The notes below the pieces were generated by a model. The model was not told the DNA's origin. It searched no databases and was given only the letters and a program-made list of their open reading frames with translations. 64,000 nucleotides of DNA from NCBI GenBank assembly GCA_033296685.1, contig MU854460.1, positions 21,968 to 85,967 of the forward strand. Reading direction: 5' to 3'. The translations under genes were made by a program, and so were the position numbers. This document shows positions 44,177 through 55,737 of the stretch, in pieces; the stretch's first letter is position 1; each line of letters starts with the position of its first letter. Source of the stretch: Parachaetomium inaequale (taxonomy: Eukaryota; Ascomycota; Sordariomycetes; Sordariales; Chaetomiaceae).

Positions 44177-46171
44177 ATGGCTCAACCTTCTTCTGACGGG
44201 CAGCGCGCTCCCGCCCCGGGGCGCGACACCATCGAGTTCAGCGACCCGGCACCCCCCCAGTACCCGCTGGACAAGCAACGCAGCTCCGGCAGCAGCGGTC
44301 CCGCCGCCGCCATCGACGACAAGAACCCTTCGTTGCCAGTCGAGCAGTATGGCGTCGACTCGGAGAAGCAGAGCGAGCGCGTTGGCTCGCTGCGTGCCAG
44401 GTCGGAATCCGACAGCCACGAGAGGAAGCCCATTGTTGACCTTTGGCACCGGCACTGGAAGAAGGTGGCTCAGCTGGTCACCTTCATGCTCTTCACCGCG
44501 TCCGTAACCCCTCCTCTCCCCGGCGCCCGCCCGGTGCTGCTTGCTTGTGGGACGCCTAGCTGATGGCCACGGCTGCTGCAGATGGTGGATTTACGGCCTC
44601 GTCTTCTATCGCCACACCGAGGGAAAGGGTTGGCTGATTCCGTCCCTGATCTACATCGCCATTCTCTTGCGGCTCATCACCTTCTACATCCCTGCGAAGC
44701 TCGTGTTGCCGCCAATGCGCTTCGTCTGGGTCAACACCGTCGTCAGGATTTATGATGTTATCCCGGCAAAACTGCACCAGCCGCTGGCCGCCCTCGGCAC
44801 CTTCGGCGTCTTCCTCGTCGGAAGCTTCGTCCCCGAGGAGACGGGAGACAACACGCGCGCGAACCGGGCCATCTCCATCTTCGGCTTCATCGTGCTGCTG
44901 ACGGTGCTCACGGCCACCTCGCGCAACTGGCGCATCATCCCCTGGCACACCGTCATTGGCGGCATGCTGACGCAGTTCATCGTGGCCGTCTTTGTGCTGC
45001 GCACCCAGGCCGGCTACGACATCTTCAAGTTCATCTCGGACATGGCCCGCCAGCTGCTGGGCTTTGCCGGCCAAGGCCTGGAGTTCTTGACCGACAAGGA
45101 GCTGGCCGCCAAGCCGTGGTTCTTGACGGGCGTCATCCCGGCCATCATCTTCTTCATTGCCCTGGTCCAGATGCTCTACTACGTCGGATTCCTGCAGTGG
45201 TTCATCTCCAAGTTCGCCGTCTTCTTCTTCTGGAGCCTCCACGTCTCGGGCGCCGAGGCTGTCGTCGCCGCCGCCACCCCTTTCATTGGCCAGGGCGAGT
45301 CCGCCATGCTCATCCGGCCCTTCATGGACCACCTGACCATGGCCGAAATCCACCAGATCATGACGTGCGGCTTTGCCACCATCGCCGGCTCCGTCCTGGT
45401 GGCCTACATTGGCATGGGTCTGAACCCCCAGGCGCTCGTGTCGAGCTGCATCATGTCGATTCCCGCTACGCTCGCCGTGTCCAAGATGCGCTACCCCGAA
45501 ACCGAGACCCCCAAGACGGCCGGCAAAGTCGAGGTGCCCAAGAACCCGGAAGACGAGCACACGGTCAACGCGCTCCACGCCTTCACCAACGGCTCGTGGT
45601 TCGGTCTCAAGATTGGTGCTACCATTGTCGCCTGCTTGCTGACCGTCATTGCCTTTGTCGGCCTGATCAACGGCTTGCTGGGCTGGTGGGGCGGCTACTG
45701 GGGCCTCAGCGACCCCAACCCGACTCTGTCTCTGGAGCTTATCCTCGGGTACATCTTGTATCCCGTTGCCTGGCTGCTGGGTGTGCCCAAGAACGATCTC
45801 CGCGCCGTCGGTGAGCTCATCGGCAAGAAGATCATCATCAACGAGTACGCCGCCTTCGATGCCCTTGTCAAACAGAAGCGCTACATCGAGATGGCCCCCC
45901 GCTCCAAGCTAATTGCTACCTACGCCTGCTGCGTGAGTCATTCCCTCTCTACACCAGCTGACTCGGAGCCATGGTTTCCTAACAGATGTGTAAACAGGGC
46001 TTCGGCAACATTGGCTCGCTGGGCATCCAGATTGGTGTGCTCTCGCAGATTTCCCCCAGGCGCTCTGGTGACGTTGTCAAGGTGTCATTCTCGGCCTTCC
46101 TCTGTGGTGTTTTGTGCACCCTCACATCGGCTAGCATTGCTGGCATGTTATTTACCGAGGGGATGACCTAG
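44177..46171 (+). CDS. Concentrative nucleoside transporter (CNT)
   Basis: Ion-coupled nucleoside importer in the plasma membrane, 615 aa. Exons 44177-44499, 44582-45932, 45998-46171. Residues 1-95 are a polar cytosolic leader. Then come repeated membrane helices, the CNT core GAEAVVAAATPFIGQGESAM, the helix HQIMTCGFATIAGSVLVAYI, and INEYAAFDAL in the second transport repeat; the end has GFGNIGSLGIQIGVLSQI. Intron 1 (44500-44581) uses GTCCGT, required to give FTAWWIYG in frame; intron 2 (45933-45997) is phase 0. CNTs are well known in Candida and Neurospora-type fungi. Transport of purine or pyrimidine nucleosides is inferred from the family. Confidence 0.95.
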
Positions 46172-46699
46172 GGAGATGGGGCGGTTTTGTCCGCAGAGTA
46201 TTCGGGCGTTTGATAAACAGGTCTACACGGTGTTCGGGTTGATGGAATAGGTGGGCAGCGGGCAGCATTATATGATATGCTTCGCAAACAGGGGTTTGTC
46301 TCGGTGCTGAAATAAATACAAATCAATGATACCCAAGTTGACAAGTAAATCCCAGCATGCTTCCTCCGATCCCTCAACGTCGACAAAACGTTTGCTTCGA
46401 GAATACACGCCTTGAACGCCTCCACTTCCACGGCCATGTTCGTAAACAAGGCCTAAACGCCGGAATGATGACGCTGATAACAGCAACTCCGCAAATGCCC
46501 CGCTCCCTTCGCGTTCAGAGTCGAACATACAAATCACCCTTCCAAGTCCCTCGTCCAAGGGACACCCATGAGTCTTCCGGCATTAAACACTCCGCTTTCC
46601 TTCTAGCGCTTCCGCCAGATCTGCACAGTGTCAGAACTGCCATCAACCACATTCTAGGTAAGGTTTGAGGATTCCTGGGAGGTGACATACCTCAACTGT
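46172..46699. other. Intergenic, convergent
   Basis: Between the 3' ends of the CNT gene and the membrane protein at 46700. Nothing recognised. Confidence 0.5.
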
Positions 46700-47497
46700 T
46701 CATCCCACCGGCTTAGAAACATGCAAGCTGACTGCCCAAAGCGCCCACAGTGCCGGCCCCGAAACGACCACAAGGACCCACAGGAACTTGCTCCAGAGCG
46801 GCCCAAACTTGTTCTTCTCGCTGATCCAGAAGCAGCCGGGAACTTGCCGCTCTGTCACACGGAAGTATGCTATCGCGACCGGTCGCAAGAAGACGTCCTG
46901 GTAGGTGTGGACGAGGTACAAGACGAGAAAGTTGCCGAGGACCAGGGCGAAGGCAACGCCGCCGTTATGCAGCGACAGCACCGGCGCCGACGCCGAGGCG
47001 CCCCACTCGAAAAAGGCCGACGCGACGCACTTGGACACAGTGTACAGGACGATGACGTACGTCCAGCGGGCGTGGTGAGCAAAGTTGTCGCCCGTCCAGG
47101 GCGCGGTCTCCGACATGTGGGACGACGCGTACGCCGACGTCTGCCGCATCGCGCAGTACCGGCCGTCGGCGACCAGGAGGGAGGCGGCGGCGAGTGGGAG
47201 GATCCACGCCGGGAAATCCGAGTGGGCGCAGCCGGTCATCCAGAAGGCGAAGTTGAAGAGCTGGATGCCGCAGAGGCTGCAGAAGGCCGCCACGGCGAGG
47301 GCCGTCTCGCACGCGAAGGCGGGACCGCAGGGGAGGAGGGGGAACGCGAGCGCCGGGAGGAGGGCCGACAGGGCGCCGTAGAACTCGGGGCTTTGGAGGT
47401 GGCCCCAGTTGACCGCCGACGTCGAGGCTGTCGAAAGGAGGGTGGAGGCGGCGGCGGCGGCGGCGGCGGCGGCGGGTGTAAGTGGTGCGGGCGCCAT
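46700..47497 (-). CDS. Multi-pass membrane protein, function unknown
   Basis: 265 aa, one exon, ATG 47497. The first 20 residues contain a poly-Ala run (A9), encoded by a GCG/GGC repeat. About six hydrophobic segments follow, for example ALSALLPALAFPLLPCGPA, CSLCGIQLFNFAFWMTG, ILPLAAASLLVA, GVAFALVLGNFLVLYLVHTY, and FLWVLVVVSGPALWALWAVS. The loop ARWTYVIVLYTVSKCVASAFFEW links two of them. No transporter signature or catalytic motif was recognised; similar fungal proteins are uncharacterised. A TATA-like sequence (minus-strand ACTATATAAC, near 47650) sits about 150 bp upstream. Confidence 0.8.
   Translation of the reverse strand: MAPAPLTPAAAAAAAAASTLLSTASTSAVNWGHLQSPEFYGALSALLPALAFPLLPCGPAFACETALAVAAFCSLCGIQLFNFAFWMTGCAHSDFPAWILPLAAASLLVADGRYCAMRQTSAYASSHMSETAPWTGDNFAHHARWTYVIVLYTVSKCVASAFFEWGASASAPVLSLHNGGVAFALVLGNFLVLYLVHTYQDVFLRPVAIAYFRVTERQVPGCFWISEKNKFGPLWSKFLWVLVVVSGPALWALWAVSLHVSKPVG
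47445..47475 (-). repeat. GCG/GGC trinucleotide microsatellite in coding sequence
   Basis: About ten GGC units in a row at the 5' end of the membrane-protein gene, encoding its poly-alanine stretch. In-frame expansion or contraction would change only the Ala number. Confidence 0.8.
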
Positions 47498-49508
47498 CGT
47501 CGCGGGGGGTGTTTTGATGTGTCCGGTTCGAGTTGAGATTTGGAGTTGGGTGAAGTTGTGGCGGTTGACTGAGGTCTGAGAAGAGCCGGGAGTGTGATGG
47601 ATGGAACGGAGAGTTGAGAACGGGGGAGAGGGCAGAGATGGACGGGGTTATATAGTTCTTACTGTTTACCTACCTGCAACCCGACCACCTGCGATAGCGC
47701 GACGCGTGAGGCAGCTGATTCCCGCCTGCATTAGGTTTCGCGTTCAACCTGCAGCGTACATGTAGCTACCCTAGTATATGCACACGGGCACCTCGAAGCA
47801 GACTGGAAACATGCTGTAGCTACTCGTCCACCGATGCTGGCATGTGATGCTTGAAGATGGCACGGGGCGATGGGTGTTTAAAGCGGGTTCGTCGATTATC
47901 ACGCACGAGGTCATTCTCAAAGTGGGTAAACCATCATCATCTCAAGTCAACACCAGGGGCTTCCCTACTCTTAGTTACTCTACAGTCTCCCGAGAATAGA
48001 ATAGTGCTGGCCTCCCTATGCAACGCGAACCTCCTTCCTCAGCCGGGCCATCCCCTTGTCTGAACAACCAGTACCCTGCCTTTTCGGGGTTTCCGGGGGC
48101 GGTACCCTGGCTCGTGCCATCAGGGGTGTTATTGAGTGCTGGCGGAATGGACTGATGCCTGCCTGTCAATAAGGGTGGGGGCGGACACTGGAGAGAATGC
48201 TGGACAGGACGTATCAGCGCTGAATTACACCAAGAGTCGGCTTTCTGTGTCTCCCTGGCACTACTTGTCTTTCGGGCCTTGACCGCGGAGATAGTGACAT
48301 GACGAGGTAACGTGACAGAGGTGGTAATCAACACCATGGCCACGAACAGAGTGAACGTCCTGGTACACAAGATATTTGGCTGCGGGACGATATGCAGGAC
48401 AATGAGCTCGACAAGCCCCTTGCACGGTCTTAGGGCTCCGCTGGTCAACAACTCGCACCAGACCAAGACAATCCGCTGGGCGGATGACGTAAGTGGAAAT
48501 AGGGAGAAGCAGACGGACGCGAGCAACACGTAGAGAGTCAACATGCTGGCGCCACCGCTGACCACTGTGACACGCAGGATGAGCCATCCCCACCGCAAGA
48601 CGTCCTTTGCGATGGCCCGGGTCAGAACGAGAACTCCCAGTGCCCACGGCGGTCTTCAAAAACTTCATCAGTGATATCAAGATGCGGCACAAGACCGGGA
48701 GGTGGTTGCAATGGCAATAACAATGAGCAGGGCGAGAACCGGAACGGGATGCTACTCCCTAACTCGTCGTCAAACTCCTTGTACAGCTCATACACAACGC
48801 CGATGCTGAGGCTAACCGGGAGGCACAGGTCTAAGCCGACAAGAGGGAGGTCGGAGATATGGTATTGGCAAAGGGCACACATGTCCACACCTCAGCTCCC
48901 CATCTTGAGACGGGAGGGGATCCGGCCATGTCAGCCCCTGAGCTGGGTCCTGCCATGCGTTCCTTGCGTTCTTGGGAGGCAATACTTGGGCACGCCTTGG
49001 TGCCCTGTCTCAAAATACCTTCCCACGATATAAGCTTGGAAACAACATAATCCGGGGCTCGCAGCACTTGGTATTTCCGATCGTGTACCTGACAGCTTGG
49101 AGAGCTGGGTTTCGAACCACTCTCGAGGGTGACCTAATCCACATCGCCGGTGTCGGTATCGTGCAATGCAGATAAATTCAATGCACAATGTCCTTGTCCT
49201 CATACAACAATGTGGGACCTATAAGTCAGACAGGTGATCCATTCAAGGTTATCGGAATATATATCCTACATCATGGGAAAGAACGGGAGATAAATTCAAC
49301 AGCAACAGGATTTTACAGTAAGATCAAAATGAAAGTAAAAGAATGGAAGAAAGAGGAAGAGGCAAACAGCACTGTCTCCTCTTGATGGTTATCTTATGCC
49401 AGCCATCAGGGTGAAACTGTGAAAAACGTCCCAACAGTTTGGATACTAAAAAATCGCCGTGGCGCACTACCCTGTACCCCTGGCACCAAGCCGTTGAACT
49501 TGTCGAGT
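47498..49508. other. Intergenic, with possible membrane-protein remnant
   Basis: Two neighbouring minus-strand frames at 48888-48622 and about 48680-47975 encode plausible hydrophobic peptides (ASMLTLYVLLASVCFSLF; TFTLFVAMVLITTSVTL), but no splice junction joins them. A broken or very old membrane-protein gene is possible. Otherwise nothing found. Confidence 0.3.
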
Positions 49509-50610
49509 TTATACAACTGGCCAGCCGCTCGAGAAGTCGATCTTATTCCAGCCAAGCTGCTTCTGGCCATCCTCATAGCCGATGCGAGTATCGACATAGT
49601 GATAGTACAGAACCTGAGAAGATGGTCAGCGAAGAGTCCGCAATGACAAATAGGGGTAGGTAGAAAAGAGGAACTGACGGGTCCGTAGGTCGGGTCCTGG
49701 TACACACCCTGACCGCCGGGGCCATACACCCAGTCATGGGACGCGAGGACAACAGTGCCACCGCCAGAGCGGCACGACGTGCCAGCACTGTCCACGAACG
49801 GGCCAACAGGTGAGGAGGACCGGCACACCATGATTCTGTACTCCTCTCCGGCGGCAGGCATGTCCTTGTCGTAGCCACAGCACGAGCCCTTGGAGAAGAA
49901 CAGGTAGTAGAAGTCGCCGTACTTGAACACAGTTGGGCCTTCCATGGCCGTGTCGTTGGGGTCAAAGGCGACCTGGTAGGCATCACCGTTCGTCTGGGTT
50001 GGCGTCACGCGCACGCGGTAGATGCCGTTCCAGAAGCTACCAAAGGTGAGGAAGTAGTTTCTGGTTCCTGCCTCGTTGACCAGGTTGCCATCGATGGCGT
50101 TGTACGCCGAGCCTTCGCTCGAGGCGACGCCCGTGGAGCCGAGGTCGGTCCAGGTACCCGCGTCCAGGCTCGAAGAGCTGGCGATGCCGATGGCCGAGTC
50201 CTGGACCCCGAAGGTGCTTACCGAGTAGTACAGGTAGTACTGGCTGCCGACCTGGGCGACGTCGGGGGCCTGAAGGGTCAGTATTAAAAGCACCCACACG
50301 TTCCGGCACCATTTGAGGAATGAATGTCTTCATGGCTTACCCAGAGGTCTTGGTTCCCGGCCAAGTTGATCGAAGATCCGCTCGGCAACGCTGCACCCAC
50401 GTAGGTCCAAGGCCCGGTGAGGCTCGGTGCTGTGTGGATGGCAATCCGACCGCCAGTCGAGAAGCGGAAGTAGGTGCCATCTGTACGACGGATGATGGAC
50501 GGGTCATGAGAGTTGTTGCAAACTCCGCTACAGGCCTCTGGGAGCGCATAGGCAGAAACCAAAATCGGGAGCAGGGCCACGGCCCCCAAAAGATCAGAAA
50601 TCTTGACCAT
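49509..50610 (-). CDS. GH43 endo-1,5-alpha-L-arabinanase, secreted
   Basis: Cleaves the arabinan backbone of pectin side chains outside the cell. Exons 50341-50610, 49679-50269, 49509-49613, 321 aa. ATG 50610 opens a signal peptide (LLGAVALLPILVSAYA); the frame extends to a GTG upstream, rejected for that reason. The catalytic base is in HDPSIIRR. The second conserved Asp is in DLWAPDVAQV, built across intron 1. The proton donor is in AMEGPTVFKYGDFYYLFF. The C-terminal GWNKIDFSSGWPVV is the ending typical of fungal endo-arabinanases. Introns 50270-50340 and 49614-49678 are phase 0. It shares a divergent promoter with the GH43 gene at 51460. Confidence 0.94.
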
Positions 50611-50706
50611 GGTGATGGGACTCGCGCGGTGTAAGACGTGGGAGCACAGGCTGCACAGCAACTGAATTCGGTCATTGAGGCTATCTACGGTCCAGAACTG
50701 GCCAAG

Positions 50707-50714
50707 CTTTTATA
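50707..50714 (-). promoter_or_regulatory. TATA box of the arabinanase gene
   Basis: TATAAAAG on the minus strand, about 100 bp upstream of the ATG at 50610. Confidence 0.6.
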
Positions 50715-51359
50715 TCCACGTCACTTGGAGGACGCGTACTGAACGGCCCTTGCTGAGATGAGATGCTCAGACGGGACCAGGGGTTAGGTTCAGTTCAACT
50801 GTTCTCGAGTTTGGACATACGTAACGCGATGCTTGGACTGCGGTGAGGGTGTGAGGAGGCTGAGGTTTGTCTTACAAGTATTCCATCGGCGGACTTACCT
50901 TGTTGGAGTTCAAGTTGCCCACCTGATAATTTTTCCACCCACTTGAGAGCCCTCGCCGCGTCACTGCCCGCGTGCTGCAGGAGGGGAGATCTCGAGCATT
51001 GGGGCCGCATCGTTCCATGGTTCGCTGCAACTCCAGATCACTGAAACGGGAAACCACAATCCGGGGACAGAACATGTGCCGAGCCCAGAACTGCGATGCG
51101 CACCAATAGGACGCTTCACCAAGCCGGCAGTGTCCGGATAACCCAGGTTGCACCACAGCAAAAGGGATCCTCGGCGGGCTCGGTTCCGCAAGAGACACTT
51201 ACCTTCGCCCGGAATCCACTTCAAGGTGGATTAATTACTCCGATTTCCAGCCAAACAAGCCGCTGTGGCAGTTGCCAAGTGTGCGAAGGAGACAGCTCTG
51301 AGCTATGGGCCGTCGGCCGCTCGGTGATACCATGACCATGAAGTTGGGAGACTTGAAGC

Positions 51360-51365
51360 TATAAG
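51360..51365 (+). promoter_or_regulatory. TATA-like box of the second GH43 gene
   Basis: TATAAG on the plus strand about 95 bp before ATG 51460. Confidence 0.45.
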
Positions 51366-51459
51366 ATGGAGCCGAGGAGAGTTGCATGGCCGCCTTTTCT
51401 CAGTCGACCAAGACACTCTCATCATTGCCTCTCCTCGGTATCCGTCCTCAACCAGCAAC

Positions 51460-52629
51460 ATGAGAATCAATTCTATTGTTGGGGCCTTCACAGGCCTCCT
51501 GGGCTTGGCCTCCGCGGCGTCCTTCTCCAATCCTCTTAGGCCGTTCAATGGGTCGGATCCGCACATGACCTACTCTGACGGGTACTATTACCTGATGACG
51601 ACGACCTGGACCAACTTGCAAATCACCAGGGCGAAGACTCTAGAGGGCCTCAAGAACGGAGAAACCAAAGTTGTTTGGACTGATGCAGACCCCTCGCGGT
51701 GCTGCAACGTCTGGGCCCCTGAGCTTCACAAGATTGGCAACAAGTACGTTGCCTGACACCTGTTTTGTTTTTCTGGAACCTGACACCTTGGATAGGTGGT
51801 ACATCTACTACACGGCGGGCAACGGCCAAAACTTGGATGGGCAGCGGCCTCACGTCTTGCAAGGTAAGAAAAGGCTATATCCAGCCCTTTTCGAGTCGGT
51901 ATGGTCCTAACATGATTGTCTAGGCGGTGGCAACCCCTGGGCCAAATTCTCCTATGCTGGGCAGCTCTCGCAAGACTGGGGCATCGACGCCACCGTCCTC
52001 CGCGTTGAGAACAAGAACTACTTTGTCTGGTCTTGCTTCGCGGATGGCATCCAGTCCATGTGCATCGCGCCCATGAACTCGCCCACTTCGATTGGTGCCT
52101 CCCGCGTGCTGTCTCAACCGCTCCTCGACTGGGAGCGGGTAGACACTCCCGTCAACGAGGGGCCCGCGCCGCTCTATCATAACGGCAAGATTTTCCTGGC
52201 ATACAGCGCCAGCTTCTGCTGGACATCCAGCTACCAGCTCGGTCTCCTCACTTTCAACGGCGGCGATCCGACACTTGCGAGCAGCTGGACAAAGACGGGG
52301 CCGTTCTTCAGCTCGGCTAATGGAAACTATGGGCCGGGACACAACGGGTAAGTTTACTTTTTTCCCATCGCCTCCTTTGAGCACAAGACTCGTGAGAGAA
52401 CACCGAGGGGCATGGGTTAACCTCGCCGCGCAACAGGTTCTTCAACAGCCCCGACGGGACTGAAATTTGGAACATCTACCACGCAACCGCGATTAAGACC
52501 GGCAACTGTGATGGAAACCGGTACACCGCGGCCAAGAAGGTGGACTGGAATGCCGATGGCTCACCAAACTTTGGCCGGCCCGATACCTTGGGCACTGTCT
52601 TTGCTGGTCCGTCGGGGGAGAAAGCTTAA
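51460..52629 (+). CDS. GH43 arabinosidase/arabinofuranosidase-like, secreted
   Basis: Five-bladed beta-propeller glycoside hydrolase, secreted, 322 aa. Exons 51460-51743, 51796-51863, 51924-52347, 52437-52629. The signal peptide is IVGAFTGLLGLASAAS. The base Asp is in NGSDPHMTYSDGYYYLM. WAPELHKIGNKWYIYYTAG carries the propeller-typical strand, with Trp-Ala-Pro-Glu in place of Trp-Ala-Pro-Asp. The acid Glu is in VNEGPAPLYHNGKIFL. The sequence differs clearly from its partner at 49509 (no DFSSGWP end) and belongs to another GH43 subfamily. Exo-acting arabinofuranosidase or arabinanase activity is the best guess. Introns are 52, 60 and 89 bp. Confidence 0.93.
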
Positions 52630-53121
52630 TCGTAGTCGGACTGCGGTTACCCCGATGGTCTTCACTGGCTCGTTAAATGGAGATTTGATGCTCAGGGGCT
52701 GCGGATGGGGACAGGGAGCTTTGTCATAGTTAGTTCGCTGGCCTGGCGCTCTTGAAAAATCGGCTTTGTTAATTCACCGCATTAAATATAAAAAAGGGGC
52801 CCTGGCAACCTTCGGCTCCCTTGGCCATCACTGGATAGGTTGAGAAAGTATGAAATTGGTACTCTTGGACAGGTTTTGTTTTGCAAGCAAAAGGGGGAAG
52901 AAGAAAACGAAAGGAAAAAGAAGGCAAAGGAATACAGAAAAATAGAGAAGGCCATGCTCTCCAGCAAGCTTTCTGTCCCTCTTTTACTCTCGGGAATGAA
53001 CCACCGCGTCACTCGCGCTACAGAAGAGCTTTTAGGCCGGAATAGGTAAGCGGATGGTTATTTCTCCGAGTCAAACACTCAGTTTAACCGTCACTCCACG
53101 GAGGATTTCTCCACTCCATCC
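52630..53121. other. Intergenic
   Basis: Spacer between the second GH43 gene and the HET gene. AT-rich with an A/G-rich stretch near 52890-52950. No gene. Confidence 0.5.
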
Positions 53122-55545
53122 ATGTCAAGTGAAACTCCCACTCCAAGACCATCCATTTGGCGCAACGACGAAATGAGCGGCATAAAAGGCTCGACCGCGG
53201 GTTTAGATGCCATGGAGAGGCTCACTATTGGCGAAGGTGGCTTAGAAAGCAAAGAGCCATACCAGTACCAACCGCTGCCAACATTGACATCCATCAGGGT
53301 CCTAAAAGTTATTGGGAAGGAGGAAGATGGGACGGTGCACGTCTCTCTGAAGACTGTCGACTTGGACGATAACCCTGCCTTTTACGCACTTTCTTATACG
53401 TGGGGCAACCCTCATGCGAACGGAGTTGACTTCACAGCCCATTTCAATGCCGTCAGCGAGGAGTACAGCACCCACCAGAAACGCCCGATTCTGTGTGACG
53501 GAGAGAGGCTCGGGGTTCAACGGAATCTGTTCGATGTCCTCCACGAGTTCCTTGAGGCCTTCGCGGGGGAGCAAGAACGGAACCAAAACTCAGACTCTTT
53601 CACACACACGCCACTTTCTCTGCCGGACGGCAACCTCGACATCTGGATCGACGCCGTCTGCATCAACCAGGACGACATGGAGGAGCGGGGGCACCAAGTC
53701 AGAATCATGGACAAGGTCTACTCCAAGGCGGCCCACACAATCGTTTGGTTGGGCCGCGCCGACGAGTACACCCCGGCCGCAGTTGAGACGATCAGAAGAG
53801 TTGCGGCTTACCCTAGGGACGTGTTTGTACAGAGCGAGGCAAGCCCCTTCCGGCGACAGGATCCCGAGATCTATGCGAAAAGCAACCTCGAGTACACGGG
53901 TTGGATGGACTGGTGCAGTCTGGCAGCCCTCCTCAAACGACAGTGGTTCTCGCGGCTGTGGATTATCCAGGAGGCCATCCTCTCCCGGGACCTGGCCCTG
54001 CTCTGTGGAAAACACGGTTTCTCGTGGGCTGACCTCATCGCGGCAGCACGCAACATCGAGGCGCGTTGTGAAGCACTGGGCTGGAGCCCAAGCGTCATAT
54101 TTATCCAGAGCAACGAAGTGGCCGTTCCCCTCGAACATAACCTCTTGAGGCTCGCAGACTGGCGAGACCACTTCCACAACCGCACAACAACGAAAGCCTG
54201 GCACTTCACTCTCGAAAACCTCGTGTACGACACGTGGGTTTTCACCTCGGGCGACCCCCGCGACAAGATCTACGGCATCCTCGGCCTGGCCAGTCCCCAG
54301 GTGTGCGCGGCATGGGACATCAACTACCGCAGCACCGCCGAAGAAGTCTACGCCATCGCCACCAGAACCATCGTCGAGCATTCCAAGTCTCTCAAGATCC
54401 TCTCGTGCGTACAGGACGCGTCGGTGCGCAAAATCGACTGCTACCCCTCGTGGGCGCCTGACTACAGCCTGCCCTGGTTCAACATGATGTGCAACCACGG
54501 CTCGTTCGCGGCGGCGGGGGCCCAATATCCGACCCCCCAACTCCTCCCGACCTCGCCAGGACCGGTGTCGTGGTCCCGCCTCCGCCTGCGCGCCCACGTC
54601 TTCGACACCATCGTCGAGACGGGCGCCGACAGGACAGACTACGTCAACAGCTCCATGATCCTGGATCCGTCTTGGTTCGAGCTCGCGCTGCTGCTCGAAA
54701 CGCCCTACCCGGCCACGGGCCAGCGGCGGACCGAGGTCCTGTGGCGGACGCTCTGCGCCGACCAGGACGCCTCGTCCTCGACCAGCCCGGCGCCGGCCCG
54801 GCTGGGGGCGCTGTTCAAGGAGCTCATCAGTGCCATGGTGGTCGTGCGCGCCGACCTTGAGGCAGAGGAGTCGGGGTTCCCGGATCCGGCGCCGGACTGT
54901 GCCACGTCGTTTGCGCAGGCGCTGCGGAGGGCGAAGGAGATGTGGGCGGATGCGCTGTGGGATCATCTCACGCCGCAGCAGATCCGCGAGAAGACGCAGT
55001 CCCGGCCGCGGTTCTTTGGCCGGCCCGAATTTGGGTGGCTGGTGTATACGCTGATCAAGATGCAAGCTCTGGCCTTGACGGAAGAGGGTGGGGAGGCGTA
55101 CACGCCCGGCTGGGACGAGCTGGAGCGGTTCCATGAGACGCCGAGCTATGTGATGAGAAAGGTGGAGGGGGAGGACAGGTCGTTTGTGCAGCAGAAGGAC
55201 CCGGCGTTTGTCCACTCGTTTCGGCGGAGGTATGGGAAGAGGAAGCTGTTTTACACGGAAAAGGGGTATCTCGGTCTGGGACCTTGTTCGGTGGCTGTGG
55301 GGGACGTGGTGTGCGTCCTGCCTGGGGCTTCGGGACCGTTTGTATTCCGTGAGGATCGGGAGGGAGGTGTGAAGTTGGAGGACGACCAGAACGGAAGCCC
55401 CGAAAACAGCGACGACGGAAGTGGGGACGACAGAAGCACAGTGAAAAGGCTGCGGCTTATTGGCGAGAGTTACGTTCACGGGATTATGAATGGCGAGGCT
55501 GTTGGGTTGGAGGGGTTCGGTTTGGAAGAGATCGAGATAGTTTAA
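53122..55545 (+). CDS. HET-domain protein (heterokaryon incompatibility type)
   Basis: Fungal self/non-self recognition protein of the HET family; such proteins trigger cell death on contact with incompatible partners, but many paralogues have no known partner. One exon, 807 aa. The three conserved HET blocks are intact: FYALSYTWGNP (residues 88-98), IWIDAVCINQDD (about 173-184) and RQWFSRLWIIQEAILSRDLA (about 273-292). The C-terminal part ends with the family-like YVHGIMNGEAVGLEGF. No NACHT, WD40 or TPR partner domain is attached. ATG 53122 is the first in frame. Two damaged genes lie immediately beyond it. Confidence 0.92.
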   Translation: MSSETPTPRPSIWRNDEMSGIKGSTAGLDAMERLTIGEGGLESKEPYQYQPLPTLTSIRVLKVIGKEEDGTVHVSLKTVDLDDNPAFYALSYTWGNPHANGVDFTAHFNAVSEEYSTHQKRPILCDGERLGVQRNLFDVLHEFLEAFAGEQERNQNSDSFTHTPLSLPDGNLDIWIDAVCINQDDMEERGHQVRIMDKVYSKAAHTIVWLGRADEYTPAAVETIRRVAAYPRDVFVQSEASPFRRQDPEIYAKSNLEYTGWMDWCSLAALLKRQWFSRLWIIQEAILSRDLALLCGKHGFSWADLIAAARNIEARCEALGWSPSVIFIQSNEVAVPLEHNLLRLADWRDHFHNRTTTKAWHFTLENLVYDTWVFTSGDPRDKIYGILGLASPQVCAAWDINYRSTAEEVYAIATRTIVEHSKSLKILSCVQDASVRKIDCYPSWAPDYSLPWFNMMCNHGSFAAAGAQYPTPQLLPTSPGPVSWSRLRLRAHVFDTIVETGADRTDYVNSSMILDPSWFELALLLETPYPATGQRRTEVLWRTLCADQDASSSTSPAPARLGALFKELISAMVVVRADLEAEESGFPDPAPDCATSFAQALRRAKEMWADALWDHLTPQQIREKTQSRPRFFGRPEFGWLVYTLIKMQALALTEEGGEAYTPGWDELERFHETPSYVMRKVEGEDRSFVQQKDPAFVHSFRRRYGKRKLFYTEKGYLGLGPCSVAVGDVVCVLPGASGPFVFREDREGGVKLEDDQNGSPENSDDGSGDDRSTVKRLRLIGESYVHGIMNGEAVGLEGFGLEEIEIV

Positions 55546-55737
55546 GGGTATAATTAAACCACTAGTCAACTTTCAAGGATCATATCACGGGCCCTTTGCA
55601 CCCAAAACAAGCACGATCGATACCGAGGATTCGTGATAGTCAACCGTGTTGGATTGAAGCAACGAGCAGAAAAGTGGAAAGGAAGGGAAGGAAAGAAAAA
55701 GAAAAACACTGCAAGGACAGGACACCGGGCTATTATC
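55546..55737. other. Short intergenic, convergent
   Basis: 192 bp between the HET stop and the end of the reading frame of the interrupted gene. Purine-rich; no feature. Confidence 0.5.

Larger units (their letters stand above)
50611..51459. other. Shared divergent promoter of the GH43 pair
   Basis: 849 bp between two GH43 starts that face away from each other, each with its own TATA box. Two matches to the CreA core (SYGGRG) are present, CCGGGG at 51061-51066 and CTCCAG (reverse) at 51031-51036. This is compatible with carbon catabolite control but not proof of it. Confidence 0.5.

Noticed and set aside
44556..45578. 340-codon antisense frame opposite the CNT gene
   Set aside because: Gly/Asp/His-rich mirror of a membrane-protein gene; no family match.
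49107..49170. Possible tRNA (TTCGAACC-like T-loop)
   Set aside because: No acceptor or anticodon stem could be paired around it.
53590..55569. 659-codon antisense frame opposite the HET gene
   Set aside because: The HET frame shows all three family blocks; the antisense frame shows none and has shadow-like composition.
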